Of a DNA stretch of 64,000 bases, positions 41,522 to 50,225 are shown one piece after another. The notes below the pieces were generated by a model, which saw nothing but the letters and a program-made list of their open reading frames with translations, ran no database searches and was not told the DNA's origin. The stretch's first letter is position 1. Every line of letters begins with the position of its first letter. This stretch comes from Croceibacterium mercuriale. GTDB lineage: Bacteria; Pseudomonadota; Alphaproteobacteria; Sphingomonadales; Sphingomonadaceae. The stretch is taken from assembly GCF_000802385.1 (NCBI RefSeq), contig NZ_JTDN01000002.1, positions 1 to 64,000 of the forward strand, in the 5' to 3' direction. The position numbers were made by a program, and so were the translations under genes.

Positions 41522-42678
41522 GCGCCGATCAGCGTGCCGTGGCGCGTAGGCCGATGGCCGAGCGCCGCCTGCACCCAGTCCGCCAGTGCGCGTGGCGCCA
41601 GCGCCAGGCCGATGAAATAGCCGGGCAGCATCAACAGCACCCAGTAGAATGTGTTGGAACGGGCAAACAGGGCGACGGCGATGCTCATGCCACCGAACCA
41701 CAGCAGCGCGAACAGCCCGGTGCGGCCGCCGATCCCCGCCCAGCCGACCAGTGCCAGCAGCGCGATCGGCCCGGCGAGCCAGGCAGGGCCGTTCTTCAGC
41801 GGGGTGACATCGGCGAAGCTGCCCCAGACCAGTGGCAGGCCCTGCATCTCCGTCCAGCCGGGCGAGCGTGGATCGTTCGGCAGCTGCGCGCCATGCACGG
41901 CGGAGGCGTGCAGCGCGATGGCGGCGACGCACACTGCCAGCAACAGCAGCACGGCGCGGAATTCCCCCCAGCGTCGGCCGGCGAGCGCCATGACGGCCCA
42001 GACCAGCACGAAGGGCAGCGCCAGTTCGCGCACCAGCACCGCGAGCAGCACCGCGATCCAGGCCGGCCACCAGCGATTGGGCCGGTACAGCGCGAAGCCG
42101 AGGGAAAGCAGCAGGCCCGCGACCACGTCATGCTTCAGGCCGATCATGGGCAGCGTCGCCTGCCAGCCGGCGGCCACGGTCAGCGCCATCGCCGCCAGCC
42201 GTTCCGGCGCGGCGGCGAGGCGGCGCAGTTGCGCCGCCCAGGCCAGCGCCGTGGCGGCCAGCAGGCCGAGGCCCAGCCACTTCCAGCCAGTCGTTCCCAG
42301 CAGCAGGGAGGACCAGGCGAGCGTGGGCATGCGCACGGTGACGAAGGGGCGCGTGGGGTAATGGTTGTTGCGCTGCTCATCCAGCGCGACCGTGTGGTAG
42401 GCCTCGCCTTTGGCGACCCGGTCGTTGATGCGCTGGTACAGGGCCAGATCGCCCTTGCGGCCGGCGGCGCGTTTCTTGACGATCTCCGCCGCGCGCGCCT
42501 GCTTCACCTCGTCGAACCGCTGCGTGCCGACACCGCTCCACACCAGCGCCAGTGCCAGCAGGACCAGCCCGATCAGCGCCGGACCGGGGCGCAGGGCACG
42601 GAAGGGGCGGCCGAGCGCCTCCACCCGGCCGAGGGGGGTGAGCGGCCGGACGCGCGGCCCGATGACGGTACCCAGCAT
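41518..42678 (-). CDS. Polytopic membrane protein of unknown function
   Basis: A 386-residue protein with about 8-9 membrane helices and a long first extracytoplasmic loop (about 55-110) containing NNHYPTRPFVTVRMP. The layout is reminiscent of GT-C-type glycosyltransferases but I see no catalytic Asp motif typical of them. It is locked into the operon: its ATG shares a base with the ubiB stop and its stop overlaps the coaBC start. Function unknown. Confidence 0.7.
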   Translation of the reverse strand: MLGTVIGPRVRPLTPLGRVEALGRPFRALRPGPALIGLVLLALALVWSGVGTQRFDEVKQARAAEIVKKRAAGRKGDLALYQRINDRVAKGEAYHTVALDEQRNNHYPTRPFVTVRMPTLAWSSLLLGTTGWKWLGLGLLAATALAWAAQLRRLAAAPERLAAMALTVAAGWQATLPMIGLKHDVVAGLLLSLGFALYRPNRWWPAWIAVLLAVLVRELALPFVLVWAVMALAGRRWGEFRAVLLLLAVCVAAIALHASAVHGAQLPNDPRSPGWTEMQGLPLVWGSFADVTPLKNGPAWLAGPIALLALVGWAGIGGRTGLFALLWFGGMSIAVALFARSNTFYWVLLMLPGYFIGLALAPRALADWVQAALGHRPTRHGTLIGA

Positions 42679-44237
42679 CAGCCGATCCAGCCCAGCAGGG
42701 TGCCCGCCCAGACCAGCACACCGCCCGTGGCGGCCGCGAGGAGGTAGCCGGGCCAGAACCGGCCCTTGCCCTGCCCGCGCCGTTCCCAGATCAGGTCGAC
42801 CTTGGCCAGCGGCGGCGGATCGGGCGCGCCGCCCTTCGGCGGGTAGCGTTCCTCCATGCGGCGGATCAGGCCGGGCAGGCGCAGCAGCGTGTCGGCATCG
42901 GTGCGCAGGCGATCGGCCAGCGCCGCCTCCGGCCCCAGCTCGTCACGAATCCAGCTGCGCACGAAGGGCGCGGCCACGTCCCACATGTTGATGCCGGGAT
43001 CGAGCTGGGTGGCGATGCCTTCGACCATCACCATGGTCTTCTGCAGCAGCAGCAGATGCGGCTGGGTCTGCATGTCGAAGTCGCGGGTGATGGCGAACAG
43101 CCCGTCCAGCATCTGGCCGACGCTGAGTTCGCTGACCGGCTTGCCGCGCATCGGCTCGCCCACGGCGCGCAGCGCGGTGGCGAACTCCTCCACCGAGTGG
43201 TGGGCGGGGACATATTGCGCCTCGAAATGGATCTCCGCCACGCGCCGGTAATTGCCGGTGGTGAGGCCATAGAGGATCTCTGCCAGCCATTGCCGGGCGC
43301 GCTTGTCGATCCGGCCCATGATGCCGAAATCGATCGCCACGATGCCGCCATCGGCGCGCACGAACAGGTTGCCCTGGTGCATGTCGGCGTGGAAGAACCC
43401 GCCGCTGATCGCCTGCGTCAGGAATGCGAGCACCAGCCGGCGGGCAAGGTCCGGCATGTCGTGGCCGGCGGCGCGCAGGGCGGCGATGTCGGCGATCTTG
43501 ATGCCGTCGATCCATTCGACCGTCATCACCCGGCCATTGGTCCGGTCCCACTCGATCGTGGGTACGTTGTAACCGGCGAACCCGCGCATCGCCTCCGCCA
43601 GTTCGCTGGCGCTGGCGGCTTCGCGGCGCAGGTCGAGCTCGCGATTGGTCCAGCGCTTGAAATTGGCGATGGTCAGGCGCGGGCGCAGGCGGCCGGCTTC
43701 CCCGCCCAGCGCCTCCAGATGGGCGGCGGCCCATTCATACGTGTCGATGTCCCGCGCCAGCCGCTCCCGCACGCCGGGGCGCAGGACCTTGATCGCCACG
43801 GTCCGGCCATCCAGCGTGACGCCCTTGTGCACCTGCGCGATGGAGGCGGCGCCGACCGGGACCGGATCGACGGAGGCGAACAGCCGGTCGAGCGGCGCCT
43901 CGAAGCTCGATTCGATCGCTGCCCGGATACCGTCGAACGGCACGGGCGGCAGGTTGTCCTGCAGGCTGAGCAGATTGTTCGCCGCCTCGTCGCCCACGAT
44001 GTCCGGCCGGGTGGCGAGCGACTGGCCCAGCTTGATCGCCGCCGGGCCGATCGCGCGGAAGGCGGCGGCGTAGTCGGGCGCGGCCTGCTGGCGCGTGCCC
44101 AGCCGGGCGATGCGCACCAGCCGGCGCACCGGCGCAGGCGTGTTGGGATTGCGCTCGATCCCGCGCAGTGCGCCATGGCGGGCGAGCGTGCGGCCCCAGC
44201 CCAGCAGGCGCAGGATATGCGTGGCAGGTGCGGTCAT
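42678..44237 (-). CDS. ubiB: Ubiquinone biosynthesis protein UbiB (ABC1/ADCK atypical kinase)
   Basis: A 519-residue kinase-like protein needed for ubiquinone synthesis. The KxGQ motif is AAIKLGQSLATRPD; the ATP-binding Lys is in VAIKVLRPG and the catalytic loop region in FFHADMHQGNLFVRADGG followed by AIDFGIMG (DFG). One or two C-terminal membrane helices (about 495-515) anchor it. It lies 10 bp downstream of ubiE. Confidence 0.93.
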   Translation of the reverse strand: MTAPATHILRLLGWGRTLARHGALRGIERNPNTPAPVRRLVRIARLGTRQQAAPDYAAAFRAIGPAAIKLGQSLATRPDIVGDEAANNLLSLQDNLPPVPFDGIRAAIESSFEAPLDRLFASVDPVPVGAASIAQVHKGVTLDGRTVAIKVLRPGVRERLARDIDTYEWAAAHLEALGGEAGRLRPRLTIANFKRWTNRELDLRREAASASELAEAMRGFAGYNVPTIEWDRTNGRVMTVEWIDGIKIADIAALRAAGHDMPDLARRLVLAFLTQAISGGFFHADMHQGNLFVRADGGIVAIDFGIMGRIDKRARQWLAEILYGLTTGNYRRVAEIHFEAQYVPAHHSVEEFATALRAVGEPMRGKPVSELSVGQMLDGLFAITRDFDMQTQPHLLLLQKTMVMVEGIATQLDPGINMWDVAAPFVRSWIRDELGPEAALADRLRTDADTLLRLPGLIRRMEERYPPKGGAPDPPPLAKVDLIWERRGQGKGRFWPGYLLAAATGGVLVWAGTLLGWIG

Positions 44238-44247
44238 GCGAAGTTGA

Positions 44248-44994
44248 TCAGGCCTTCCAGCCGGAATGGATCGCCACGGCGCCGCCCAGGATCGGCTCCA
44301 CCTTGGTGCGCACGAAGCCGGCCTTGCGGATCATGGCTTCAAATTCCGGCATGGAAGGGAAGCGGCGGATCGATTCGACCAGGTAGCGGTAGCTTTCCGC
44401 ATCGCCGGCGATCGCCTGCCCGATGCGCGGCACCAGCTGGTGCGAATACAGGTCGTAGGCTTCCTTGAAGCCGGGCCAGGTGGTGGTGGAAAATTCCAGG
44501 CAGAAGAACCGTCCGCCATAGCGCAGCACCCGGTACGCCTCGTCCAGCCCGGCCTGCACGTCCGTCACGTTGCGGATGCCGAACGCGATGGTGTAGGCGT
44601 CGAACACCTTGTCGGGGTAGGTCAGCTGCGATGCGTCCTGCCGCGACCAGACCAGCGTGTCGATCCCGCGTTCCACCGCGCGCTCGATCCCGACATCCAG
44701 CATGTCCTGGTTGATGTCCGCCACCGTGACCGAGCCGCCGCCGGCGGCCAGGCGGAAGGCGATGTCGCCGGTGCCGCCCGCCATGTCCAGGATCGCCTCG
44801 CCGCTGCGCGGTTTCACCCGGCGCACGAAACGGTCCTTCCACAGCCGGTGCATGCCCACGCTCATGGCGTCGTTCATCACGTCGTATTTGGCGGCCACGT
44901 TGCTGAACACGGCGCCGACGCGCCGGGTCTTCTCCTCCGGCGCGACATCCTGATAGCCGAAGGAAACCTGTTCTGCCGAAGTATTGTCGATCAT
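44248..44994 (-). CDS. ubiE: Ubiquinone/menaquinone C-methyltransferase UbiE
   Basis: A 248-residue SAM-dependent methyltransferase of quinone synthesis. Motif I is LDMAGGTGDIAFRLA; YTIAFGIRNVTD and LEFSTTTWPGF are family markers. The ATG at 44994 has a GAGGAC site and lies inside the stop of the upstream EamA transporter gene (ATGA overlap). The open frame extends much further upstream but that part is antisense to mutM and the transporter frame. Confidence 0.94.
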   Translation of the reverse strand: MIDNTSAEQVSFGYQDVAPEEKTRRVGAVFSNVAAKYDVMNDAMSVGMHRLWKDRFVRRVKPRSGEAILDMAGGTGDIAFRLAAGGGSVTVADINQDMLDVGIERAVERGIDTLVWSRQDASQLTYPDKVFDAYTIAFGIRNVTDVQAGLDEAYRVLRYGGRFFCLEFSTTTWPGFKEAYDLYSHQLVPRIGQAIAGDAESYRYLVESIRRFPSMPEFEAMIRKAGFVRTKVEPILGGAVAIHSGWKA

Positions 44995-45947
44995 GCCCTG
45001 TCCTCTAGCGGCGCCGCGCCCCCGGCGCCAGCGGCGGATTGACGCGAGCCGAGCGCCGACAGGGCAATGCCCGCCACGATCGCGGCCATGCCGGCGAAGT
45101 GGTAGGAGTGCAGCTCCTCCCCCAGCAGCCCCGCCGACAGGAAGGCGCCGAACAGCGGCATCAGCGTCAGCGTCTGCGTCGCGCGCGCGGCCCCCACCAC
45201 ACCGGCTGCCCAGTTGTAGATCAGGTAGGACACGAGCGAGGGCAGGATCCCCACATACAGGAACGCGGCCACCACCCCGCCCGACCAGGTGACGGCCAGC
45301 CCGCGCACCGCCTCCCACGCGGCGAGTGGCGCCATGGTGACGACACCGATCAGGAAGGTCACGGCGACCAGGCTGGTGCCGGCCACCGCCGGCTTGAACC
45401 GCAGCAGCAGGGTGTAGAACGACCAGACCAGCGCCGATCCCAGCAGCAGCAGGTCCGCCCGGCCCAGCGCCAGCCGCATGGCGGCGGCCAGGTCGCCCTT
45501 GAACACGATCATGCCGACGCCGACGATGGAGGCGGCGATGCCCGCCAGCCGCAGCAGCGTGGTGCGGGTTCCGAACAGCACCCGATCCAGCACCGTCACC
45601 AGCGCCGGCGTCATCGCCTGCAGCAGCAGCGCGTTGGTGGCGGTGGAATATTGCAGACCGGTATAGAGCAGCGCGTTGAACGCGCCGATGCCCAGCAGGC
45701 CCAGCAGCAGCACGACCGGCCAGCTGGCCAGCAGCGCGCCCCGGTCCCGCCGCAGCTCCTTCCATGCGAACGGCAAGATGATGGCCGAAGCGATCACCCA
45801 GCGGCCCAGCGCCAGGGTAAAGGGCGGGATGTCCAGCCGGAACGCCCGCGCGACGATGGAATTGCCCGCCCACAGCACCATGACCAGCCCCAGCAGGGCG
45901 AAGGCTTGCCACTGGCGGCGGGCGGCGGGCGATGCGGCGGCGGGCAT
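44991..45947 (-). CDS. EamA/DMT family transporter
   Basis: A 318-residue protein with ten membrane helices in two EamA repeats (about 15-140 and 160-295), the drug/metabolite exporter fold. The first repeat shows VMVLWAGNSIVAR and ALGRWVIAS; the second ends MPLFGAFLSAGLLGE. The substrate is unknown. It is the first gene of the minus-strand run (ATGA overlap to ubiE) and diverges from mutM by 64 bp. Confidence 0.85.
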   Translation of the reverse strand: MPAAASPAARRQWQAFALLGLVMVLWAGNSIVARAFRLDIPPFTLALGRWVIASAIILPFAWKELRRDRGALLASWPVVLLLGLLGIGAFNALLYTGLQYSTATNALLLQAMTPALVTVLDRVLFGTRTTLLRLAGIAASIVGVGMIVFKGDLAAAMRLALGRADLLLLGSALVWSFYTLLLRFKPAVAGTSLVAVTFLIGVVTMAPLAAWEAVRGLAVTWSGGVVAAFLYVGILPSLVSYLIYNWAAGVVGAARATQTLTLMPLFGAFLSAGLLGEELHSYHFAGMAAIVAGIALSALGSRQSAAGAGGAAPLEDRA

Positions 45948-46011
45948 GATGCGCGCCGTAGCGCCTGCGGCGCGGCTTGGCGACAGGCGGGGCGGCGCCT
46001 ATCTGCAGGTC

Positions 46012-46827
46012 ATGCCGGAACTGCCAGAAGTCGAGACCACGATGCGGGGACTGTCCCGCGTGCTGGAAGGCGCCCGGCTGGAACGGGTGGAGCCGCGCCG
46101 CCCGGACATGCGCTTCCCGTTCCCGCCCGACCTGGTGCAGGCGCTGACCGGCGCGACGGTCACCGGGCTGGGACGGCGGGCCAAATACGGGCTGATCCAC
46201 ACGGACCGGGATCGCACGATGATCTTCCACCTGGGGATGAGCGGGCGCTGGCGGATCGATCCCGATGAGGTCGGCAAGCATGACCATCTGCTCCTGGCCA
46301 CCGGCGATCACCTGCTGGCGCTGTGCGATCCGCGCCGGTTCGGCTTCGTGTCGCTGGCCGATACGCCCTTGCTGGCGGACTATCCCGCCTTTGCCGCGAT
46401 GGGGCCGGAACCGCTCGGCCCCGAACTGACCGCAGCGCACCTGCATGCGGCGTTTGCCGGCCGCAAGCAGGCGATCAAGCTGCTGCTGCTGGATCAGCGC
46501 ATCGTCGCGGGGCTGGGCAACATCTATGTGTGCGAGGCGCTGCACCGGGCGCGGATCGATCCGCGCAAGGCCGCAGGCGCCGTGTCGCGGGCGGCGCTGG
46601 TGCGGCTGGTGCCGGCGATCCGCGCGGTGCTGGAGCTGGCCATCGAACAGGGCGGATCATCGCTGCGCGACTATGCCCATCCCGATGGCCAGCTGGGCTA
46701 CTTCGCCAGTTCGTTCACCGTCTATGATCGGGAGGGCGAACCATGCCTGCGGGATGACGGCGCCACCATCACCCGCATCGCGCAAGGCGGGCGCAGCACC
46801 TGGTTCTGTTCCCGCTGCCAGCGCTAG
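46012..46827 (+). CDS. mutM: Formamidopyrimidine-DNA glycosylase with altered zinc finger
   Basis: A 271-residue 8-oxoG glycosylase/AP lyase. The N-terminal PELPEVET carries the catalytic Pro and Glu; the helix-two-turn-helix has LLDQRIVAGLGNIYVCE. The C-terminal zinc finger normally has two CxxC pairs. Here the second pair is intact (C266, C269) but the first reads C245-L-R-D248, so one ligand is Asp instead of Cys. Its stop overlaps the convergent symporter stop (CTAG). Confidence 0.93.
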   Translation: MPELPEVETTMRGLSRVLEGARLERVEPRRPDMRFPFPPDLVQALTGATVTGLGRRAKYGLIHTDRDRTMIFHLGMSGRWRIDPDEVGKHDHLLLATGDHLLALCDPRRFGFVSLADTPLLADYPAFAAMGPEPLGPELTAAHLHAAFAGRKQAIKLLLLDQRIVAGLGNIYVCEALHRARIDPRKAAGAVSRAALVRLVPAIRAVLELAIEQGGSSLRDYAHPDGQLGYFASSFTVYDREGEPCLRDDGATITRIAQGGRSTWFCSRCQR

Positions 46828-48140
46828 GCCGGCACCACGTCCTTCTCCGACAGGGTGGAGATCACCTGCGCGGCGACCAGGTCGCCCACCACGTTCAACG
46901 CCGTGCGGCACATGTCCAGGAAGCGGTCGACGCCCAGGATCAGGCCGATGCCTTCGGGCGGCACGCCGACGCTGGCCAGGATCAGCGCGACCACCGGCAG
47001 CGATCCGCCGGGCACGCCGGCCGTGCCGATGCCGGCCAGGATCGCCACCAGCATCACGAACAGCTGGTCGCCCAGGTTCAGGTCCACGCCGAAGAACTGC
47101 GCCAGGAACAGCACCGTGACGCCTTCGAACATGGCGGTGCCGTTCTGGTTGGCGGTGGCGCCGATGGTCAGCACGAAGCGGGCGACGCGCGGCGGCAGCT
47201 TCAGCTCGGTATCCGCGATCCGGAGCGCGGTGGGCAGCGTGGCGTTGGAGCTGGCAGTGGAAAAGGCCATGATGCTGGCCTCCCGCGTCTCCCGGAAGAA
47301 GGCGACGGGGCTCTTCCTGGCGACGAATTTCAGGATGGCGGAGAACACGCCGAACATCTGCAGGCCGAGCGCCAGCACTACCACCGCGACATAGGCCGCC
47401 AGCTTGAACAGCAGGTCCCAGCCGAACTGGGCGGACAGATTGAACATGAAGCAGAAGATCGCGATCGGCGCCAACTGGATGACGATGCCGATCAGCCGCA
47501 TGGCAATCTCGAACAGGCCCTCGATTCCGTCCTTCAGCGATGCGGTGCGGCGGGTCTGCACCAGCAGCATGCCGATGCCGAACACCAGTGCGAAGAACAT
47601 CACGGCCAGGATGTCGTTGTCCGCCATGGCGGCGATGATGTTGCTGGGGACGATGGCGATCAGCTGGGCGATGCCCGGCTGCGTTTCGGAACTGGCGGCG
47701 ACGATGCTGGCCGCGCCCTGCCCGCCCTGCGCCAGCAGCTCGCGCGCGGCGACCGGGTCCACGCCGTCACCCGGGCGCAGCACGTTGACCAGCAGCAGCG
47801 CCAAGGCCACGGAGATGGAGGAGACAATGATCGTATAGACCAGCGTCCGCAGGCCGATCTTCTTCAGCGCGCGGATCTCGCCCATCTCGGCCACGCCGAT
47901 CACCAGCGCGCTGAACAGCAGTGGTATCACCAGCATGAACAGCAGCCGCAGGAACACCTGTCCGATCGGGCCGGTGACATAGGTCACCACGTTCTCGATC
48001 CAGGCGGCGCCCGGCGTCAGCGTGTACGCCGCCAGCCCCGCCGCCAGCCCCAGGACGAAGCCGAGCAGGATGCGCCATTGCAGCTTCCCGTGGCCGATCG
48101 GGGCGGCTTCGGCCGCGATCTGTTCGGCGTCGGTGCTCAT
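46824..48140 (-). CDS. Dicarboxylate/amino acid:cation symporter (DAACS family)
   Basis: A 438-residue GltP/DctA-type importer with eight membrane helices and two re-entrant hairpins. Substrate-site elements are STASSNATLPTAL (HP1), GATANQNGTAMFEG (TM7, with NQNGT for the usual NMDGT) and GVPGGSLPVV (HP2). It overlaps dapE by 4 bp and is the last gene of the GST-dapE-symporter run. The specific substrate (glutamate, aspartate or C4-dicarboxylate) cannot be told. Confidence 0.9.
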   Translation of the reverse strand: MSTDAEQIAAEAAPIGHGKLQWRILLGFVLGLAAGLAAYTLTPGAAWIENVVTYVTGPIGQVFLRLLFMLVIPLLFSALVIGVAEMGEIRALKKIGLRTLVYTIIVSSISVALALLLVNVLRPGDGVDPVAARELLAQGGQGAASIVAASSETQPGIAQLIAIVPSNIIAAMADNDILAVMFFALVFGIGMLLVQTRRTASLKDGIEGLFEIAMRLIGIVIQLAPIAIFCFMFNLSAQFGWDLLFKLAAYVAVVVLALGLQMFGVFSAILKFVARKSPVAFFRETREASIMAFSTASSNATLPTALRIADTELKLPPRVARFVLTIGATANQNGTAMFEGVTVLFLAQFFGVDLNLGDQLFVMLVAILAGIGTAGVPGGSLPVVALILASVGVPPEGIGLILGVDRFLDMCRTALNVVGDLVAAQVISTLSEKDVVPA

Positions 48141-49270
48141 GCTGCAACTCCAGGTTCGAGGGCTGCCGCGGCGACGCGGCGGTAGATGTTGGTCAGCGCA
48201 TGCAGGTCGTCCAGCGCGACCGCTTCGTCCCGCTTGTGCATGGTGGCGTTGTTCAGGCCCAGCTCGATCACCGGGCACAGCGCGGTCAGGAACCGGGCAT
48301 CGGATGTGCCGCCGCTGGTGGAGGCTTCCGGCACCAGCCCGACTTCCGCCTGCACGGCATCGGCCACCAGTTGCGAGAAGGCGCCGGGCGCGGTCAGGAA
48401 CGGTTCGCCGGAGATGACGGCGCGGGCCGTGCCGCCATGTCGCGCGGCGATGGCGGCAACGCGGTCGGCCAGCGCCTGCCCGGTATGCAAATCGTTGAAG
48501 CGGATGGAGATGCGCGCGCTTGCCCGGCCCGGGATCACGTTGGTCGCCGGATTGCCGATGGCGATCTCCGTGATCTCCAGGTTGGACGGCTGGAACCAGT
48601 CGGTCCCGCCGTCCAGCACCAGCGCGTCCAGTTCGGCCAGCAGGGCGACCAGCCGGGGTGCGGGATTGTCCGCCAGATGGGGATAGGCAACATGCCCTTC
48701 CCGCCCGGCGACCTCCAGCCAGAGATTGACCGATCCGCGCCGGCCGATCTTCATCGTGTCGCCCAGGCGATGGACGCTGGTGGGTTCGCCGACCAGGCAC
48801 AGGTCCGGGCGGATCGCACGTTCGCTCATCCAGGCGATCAGGGCGCGGGTGCCATGAATGGCCTCGCCCTCCTCGTCCCCCGTGATGATCAGGCTGATGG
48901 TGCCGGCGTCTGCCGGGATGCTGGCGCAGGCGGCAACGAAGCAGGCAATCGCACCCTTCATGTCCACCGCGCCGCGGCCATACAGCAGCGGTCCGCGCAC
49001 TTCCGGCACGAAGGCATCACCGGACCAGCCCTCGCCCGCAGGCACCACGTCGAGATGACCGGCAAAGGCGAAGTGCCGGCTTCCGGGCGGACCCGGGCGA
49101 ATGGCGAGGCAGTTCTCCACCGCGTTACCGGCGATGAAGCGATGACAGGTGAAGCCCAGCGGCACGAGCATGGATTCCAGTGCGTCGAACACCGGCCCGC
49201 GCGCCGGCGTCACGCTGGCGCAGGCAAGCAGGCGGGCGGCAAGCTCCGGGGCGGCAGGCAGGGTGGTCAA
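48137..49270 (-). CDS. dapE: Succinyl-diaminopimelate desuccinylase
   Basis: A 377-residue di-zinc M20 hydrolase of the succinylase lysine/DAP pathway. Metal and catalytic residues are in GHLDVVPAGEGW, GAVDMKGAIACF and ITGDEEGEAIHGT, with SGGTSDARFL and NNATMHKRDE toward the C-terminus. I used a TTG start at 49270 because GAGGTGG precedes it and it overlaps the GST stop as TTGA; no ATG is near. It is followed by the symporter (ATGA). Confidence 0.92.
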   Translation of the reverse strand: MTTLPAAPELAARLLACASVTPARGPVFDALESMLVPLGFTCHRFIAGNAVENCLAIRPGPPGSRHFAFAGHLDVVPAGEGWSGDAFVPEVRGPLLYGRGAVDMKGAIACFVAACASIPADAGTISLIITGDEEGEAIHGTRALIAWMSERAIRPDLCLVGEPTSVHRLGDTMKIGRRGSVNLWLEVAGREGHVAYPHLADNPAPRLVALLAELDALVLDGGTDWFQPSNLEITEIAIGNPATNVIPGRASARISIRFNDLHTGQALADRVAAIAARHGGTARAVISGEPFLTAPGAFSQLVADAVQAEVGLVPEASTSGGTSDARFLTALCPVIELGLNNATMHKRDEAVALDDLHALTNIYRRVAAAALEPGVAA

Positions 49271-49926
49271 GCCACCTCGAACTGTTCGATGACCCATTCC
49301 TCCGCCTCGGCCGCGGCGATCCATTCCTGCATCCAGGCATGATCCCACACCGCCTGCATGTACGCCTGCGCAAAGCCGGGCACGCCGATGCCGTAGGTGA
49401 TGAAGCGGCTGATCACCGGCGCGTAGAAGATGTCCGCCGCGCTGAACGATCCGAACAGGAACGGTCCGCCGGCGCCGAAGCGCGCACGTGCCTCCGCCCA
49501 CAGGCCCAGGATGCGCACGATGTTCTCCCGTGCCTCGTCCGTCAGGGTCAGGCCGGTGATGCGGCGGCGGATGTTCATCGGGCACAGCCGGCGCAGCGGC
49601 AGATATCCGCTGTGCATTTCGGCGACCATCGCCCGCGCCATGCCGCGGGCCGCGGGATCCTTGGGCCAGAACCGTTCGCGCCCGACCTTGTCGCTGAGAT
49701 ATTCCAGGATGGCGAGCGAGTCCCATACGACCACGTCATCGTCCCACAGGACAGGCACCTTGCCGGCGGAGGGCTGGAACTCGCCATCCAGGCGCTTGGT
49801 CGCCTGCCAGTCGTCGCCGTCGATATGAACGGTCAGCTCCTCGAACGGCAGGCCAGCCTGGCGCGCGGCCAGCCAGCCGCGCAGCGACCAGCTGGAATAA
49901 TTCCTGTTGCCGATGATCAGCTTCAC
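49267..49926 (-). CDS. Glutathione S-transferase family protein
   Basis: A 219-residue GST: N-terminal thioredoxin fold with NRNYSSWSLRGWLAARQAG and the GKVPVLWDD cis-proline loop plus DSLAILEYL (glutathione contact Ser), then a helical C-terminal domain. It starts at GTG 49926 with a GGAGG site. It is the first gene of the GST-dapE-symporter operon. The substrate is unknown. Confidence 0.87.
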   Translation of the reverse strand: MKLIIGNRNYSSWSLRGWLAARQAGLPFEELTVHIDGDDWQATKRLDGEFQPSAGKVPVLWDDDVVVWDSLAILEYLSDKVGRERFWPKDPAARGMARAMVAEMHSGYLPLRRLCPMNIRRRITGLTLTDEARENIVRILGLWAEARARFGAGGPFLFGSFSAADIFYAPVISRFITYGIGVPGFAQAYMQAVWDHAWMQEWIAAAEAEEWVIEQFEVA

Positions 49927-50129
49927 GCAGGCCTCCGCTGCAATTCGCGCCCCCGCGCAACCTGTGCGCACCCGCCCGGGTCAGCCCGGTCGGTGCCACA
50001 CCTCCTAATCACCCGCATCGCCGCTTGTCGAGGTGGAACAGTTACCCGAAGCACGGCATTATCGAACGGATGTTGCAGCGCGGCGCGTTTCTGGTCGTGC
50101 GCTAACACCCTCTTTACCGCACCGGAGGT

Positions 50130-50225
50130 ATGGACGTGGCGGGTGGGCCAGCGGGGGCTTTATGGATATTGCGGTATCTGCGCAGGGCGATGCGCCATCG
50201 GCCGACACGGGCAAGGCAGGCATAG
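50130..50225 (+). other. Short upstream ORF overlapping the EAL/GGDEF gene start
   Basis: An ATG at 50130 follows directly on GGAGGT and opens 31 codons ending at TAG 50223-50225, in a different frame from the EAL-CBS-GGDEF gene that starts at 50162. It is either an upstream ORF that tunes translation of that gene or a chance ribosome binding site. The rest of the gap (49927-50129) shows no gene. Confidence 0.3.

Noticed and set aside
44995-46545. Upstream extension of the ubiE frame giving a 765-codon protein
   Set aside because: Only the last 248 codons match UbiE. The rest is antisense to mutM and out of frame with the EamA transporter.
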